Part shown: positions 63,999-64,000 of the stretch, piece by piece
Position numbering within the stretch: the stretch's first letter is position 1
Layout: each line of letters starts with the position of its first letter
Assembly: GCF_000834055.1 (NCBI RefSeq)
Contig: NZ_JXSQ01000013.1
Coordinates: 33,961-97,960 of the forward strand
DNA from: Leucobacter komagatae
GTDB lineage: Bacteria > Actinomycetota > Actinomycetes > Actinomycetales > Microbacteriaceae
Reading direction: 5' to 3'
DNA length: 64,000 nt
The notes under the pieces: generated by a model
What the model was told of the DNA's origin: nothing
The model's database searches: none
The model's input: only the letters and a program-made list of their open reading frames with translations
Made by a program: the position numbers and the translations under genes

Positions 63999-64000
63999 TG

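Overview
The window is a high-GC, gene-dense piece of an actinobacterial chromosome. The gene order (purine genes guaA/guaB3/guaB, a glmS-acpS-alr-tsaEB-rimI-tsaD block, rplM-rpsI-glmM, then the alpha, spc and S10 ribosomal clusters), the frequent GTG starts and the many promoters placed exactly 6-7 nt before a start codon point to Micrococcales. Family Microbacteriaceae is most likely and a Leucobacter-like organism is my best guess; this is inference from gene content, not a database match. I recognised no rRNA, tRNA, CRISPR array, prophage or insertion sequence.

Layout. 1-6.7 kb: an asparaginase tail, a glycerophosphodiesterase, a Bax1-I-type membrane protein with a tiny leaderless upstream ORF, a lactonase/aldose-dehydrogenase pair that looks like deoxy-sugar oxidation, an NYN-RG-LOTUS RNA-metabolism protein and a KDPG-type aldolase. 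6.9-11 kb: the guaB3-SURF1-DUF3817-guaA operon. 11.2-17.2 kb: an accessory catabolic operon under an RpiR-family regulator (beta-hydroxyacid dehydrogenase, aldehyde dehydrogenase, M20D amidohydrolase, DUF3100 membrane protein) of unknown substrate. 17.3-24.4 kb: a CDF metal exporter with an ArsR repressor, guaB, rarD, groES with a CIRCE operator but no groEL, two DUF4190 proteins and a THUMP-like methyltransferase. 24.4-31.7 kb: the tightly overlapping glmS-acpS-alr-tsaE-tsaB-rimI-tsaD operon, divergent from coaA.

32-42 kb: a DUF559 protein, rplM-rpsI-glmM, truA, an OafA-like acyltransferase, and the infA-rpmJ-rpsM-rpsK-rpoA-rplQ operon. 42-44 kb: a SoxR/MFS efflux pair, with a textbook SoxR box, sits between infA and map in the middle of the ribosomal supercluster. 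44-56.5 kb: map-adk-secY, the spc genes and the S10 genes, all on the minus strand. rpsN (S14) and rpsD (S4) are absent from their canonical places; a strong terminator separates rplO from secY; a branched RNA fold precedes rpsM. 57-64 kb: trmB, aroQ, a CPBP-family membrane protein with a membrane partner, a short UvrA-like ATPase, and a second DUF559 protein bracketed by two copies of a 55-bp palindromic repeat.

The most noteworthy items are: the palindromes flanking the second DUF559 gene; the RpiR/DUF3100 catabolic operon; the leaderless 11-codon ORF coupled to the Bax1-I gene; the SoxR-controlled exporter with a 19-bp promoter spacer and a leaderless GTG start; the structured leader ahead of rpsM; and the repeated leaderless promoter layout (TANNNT, 6-7 nt, start codon) at about a dozen genes.
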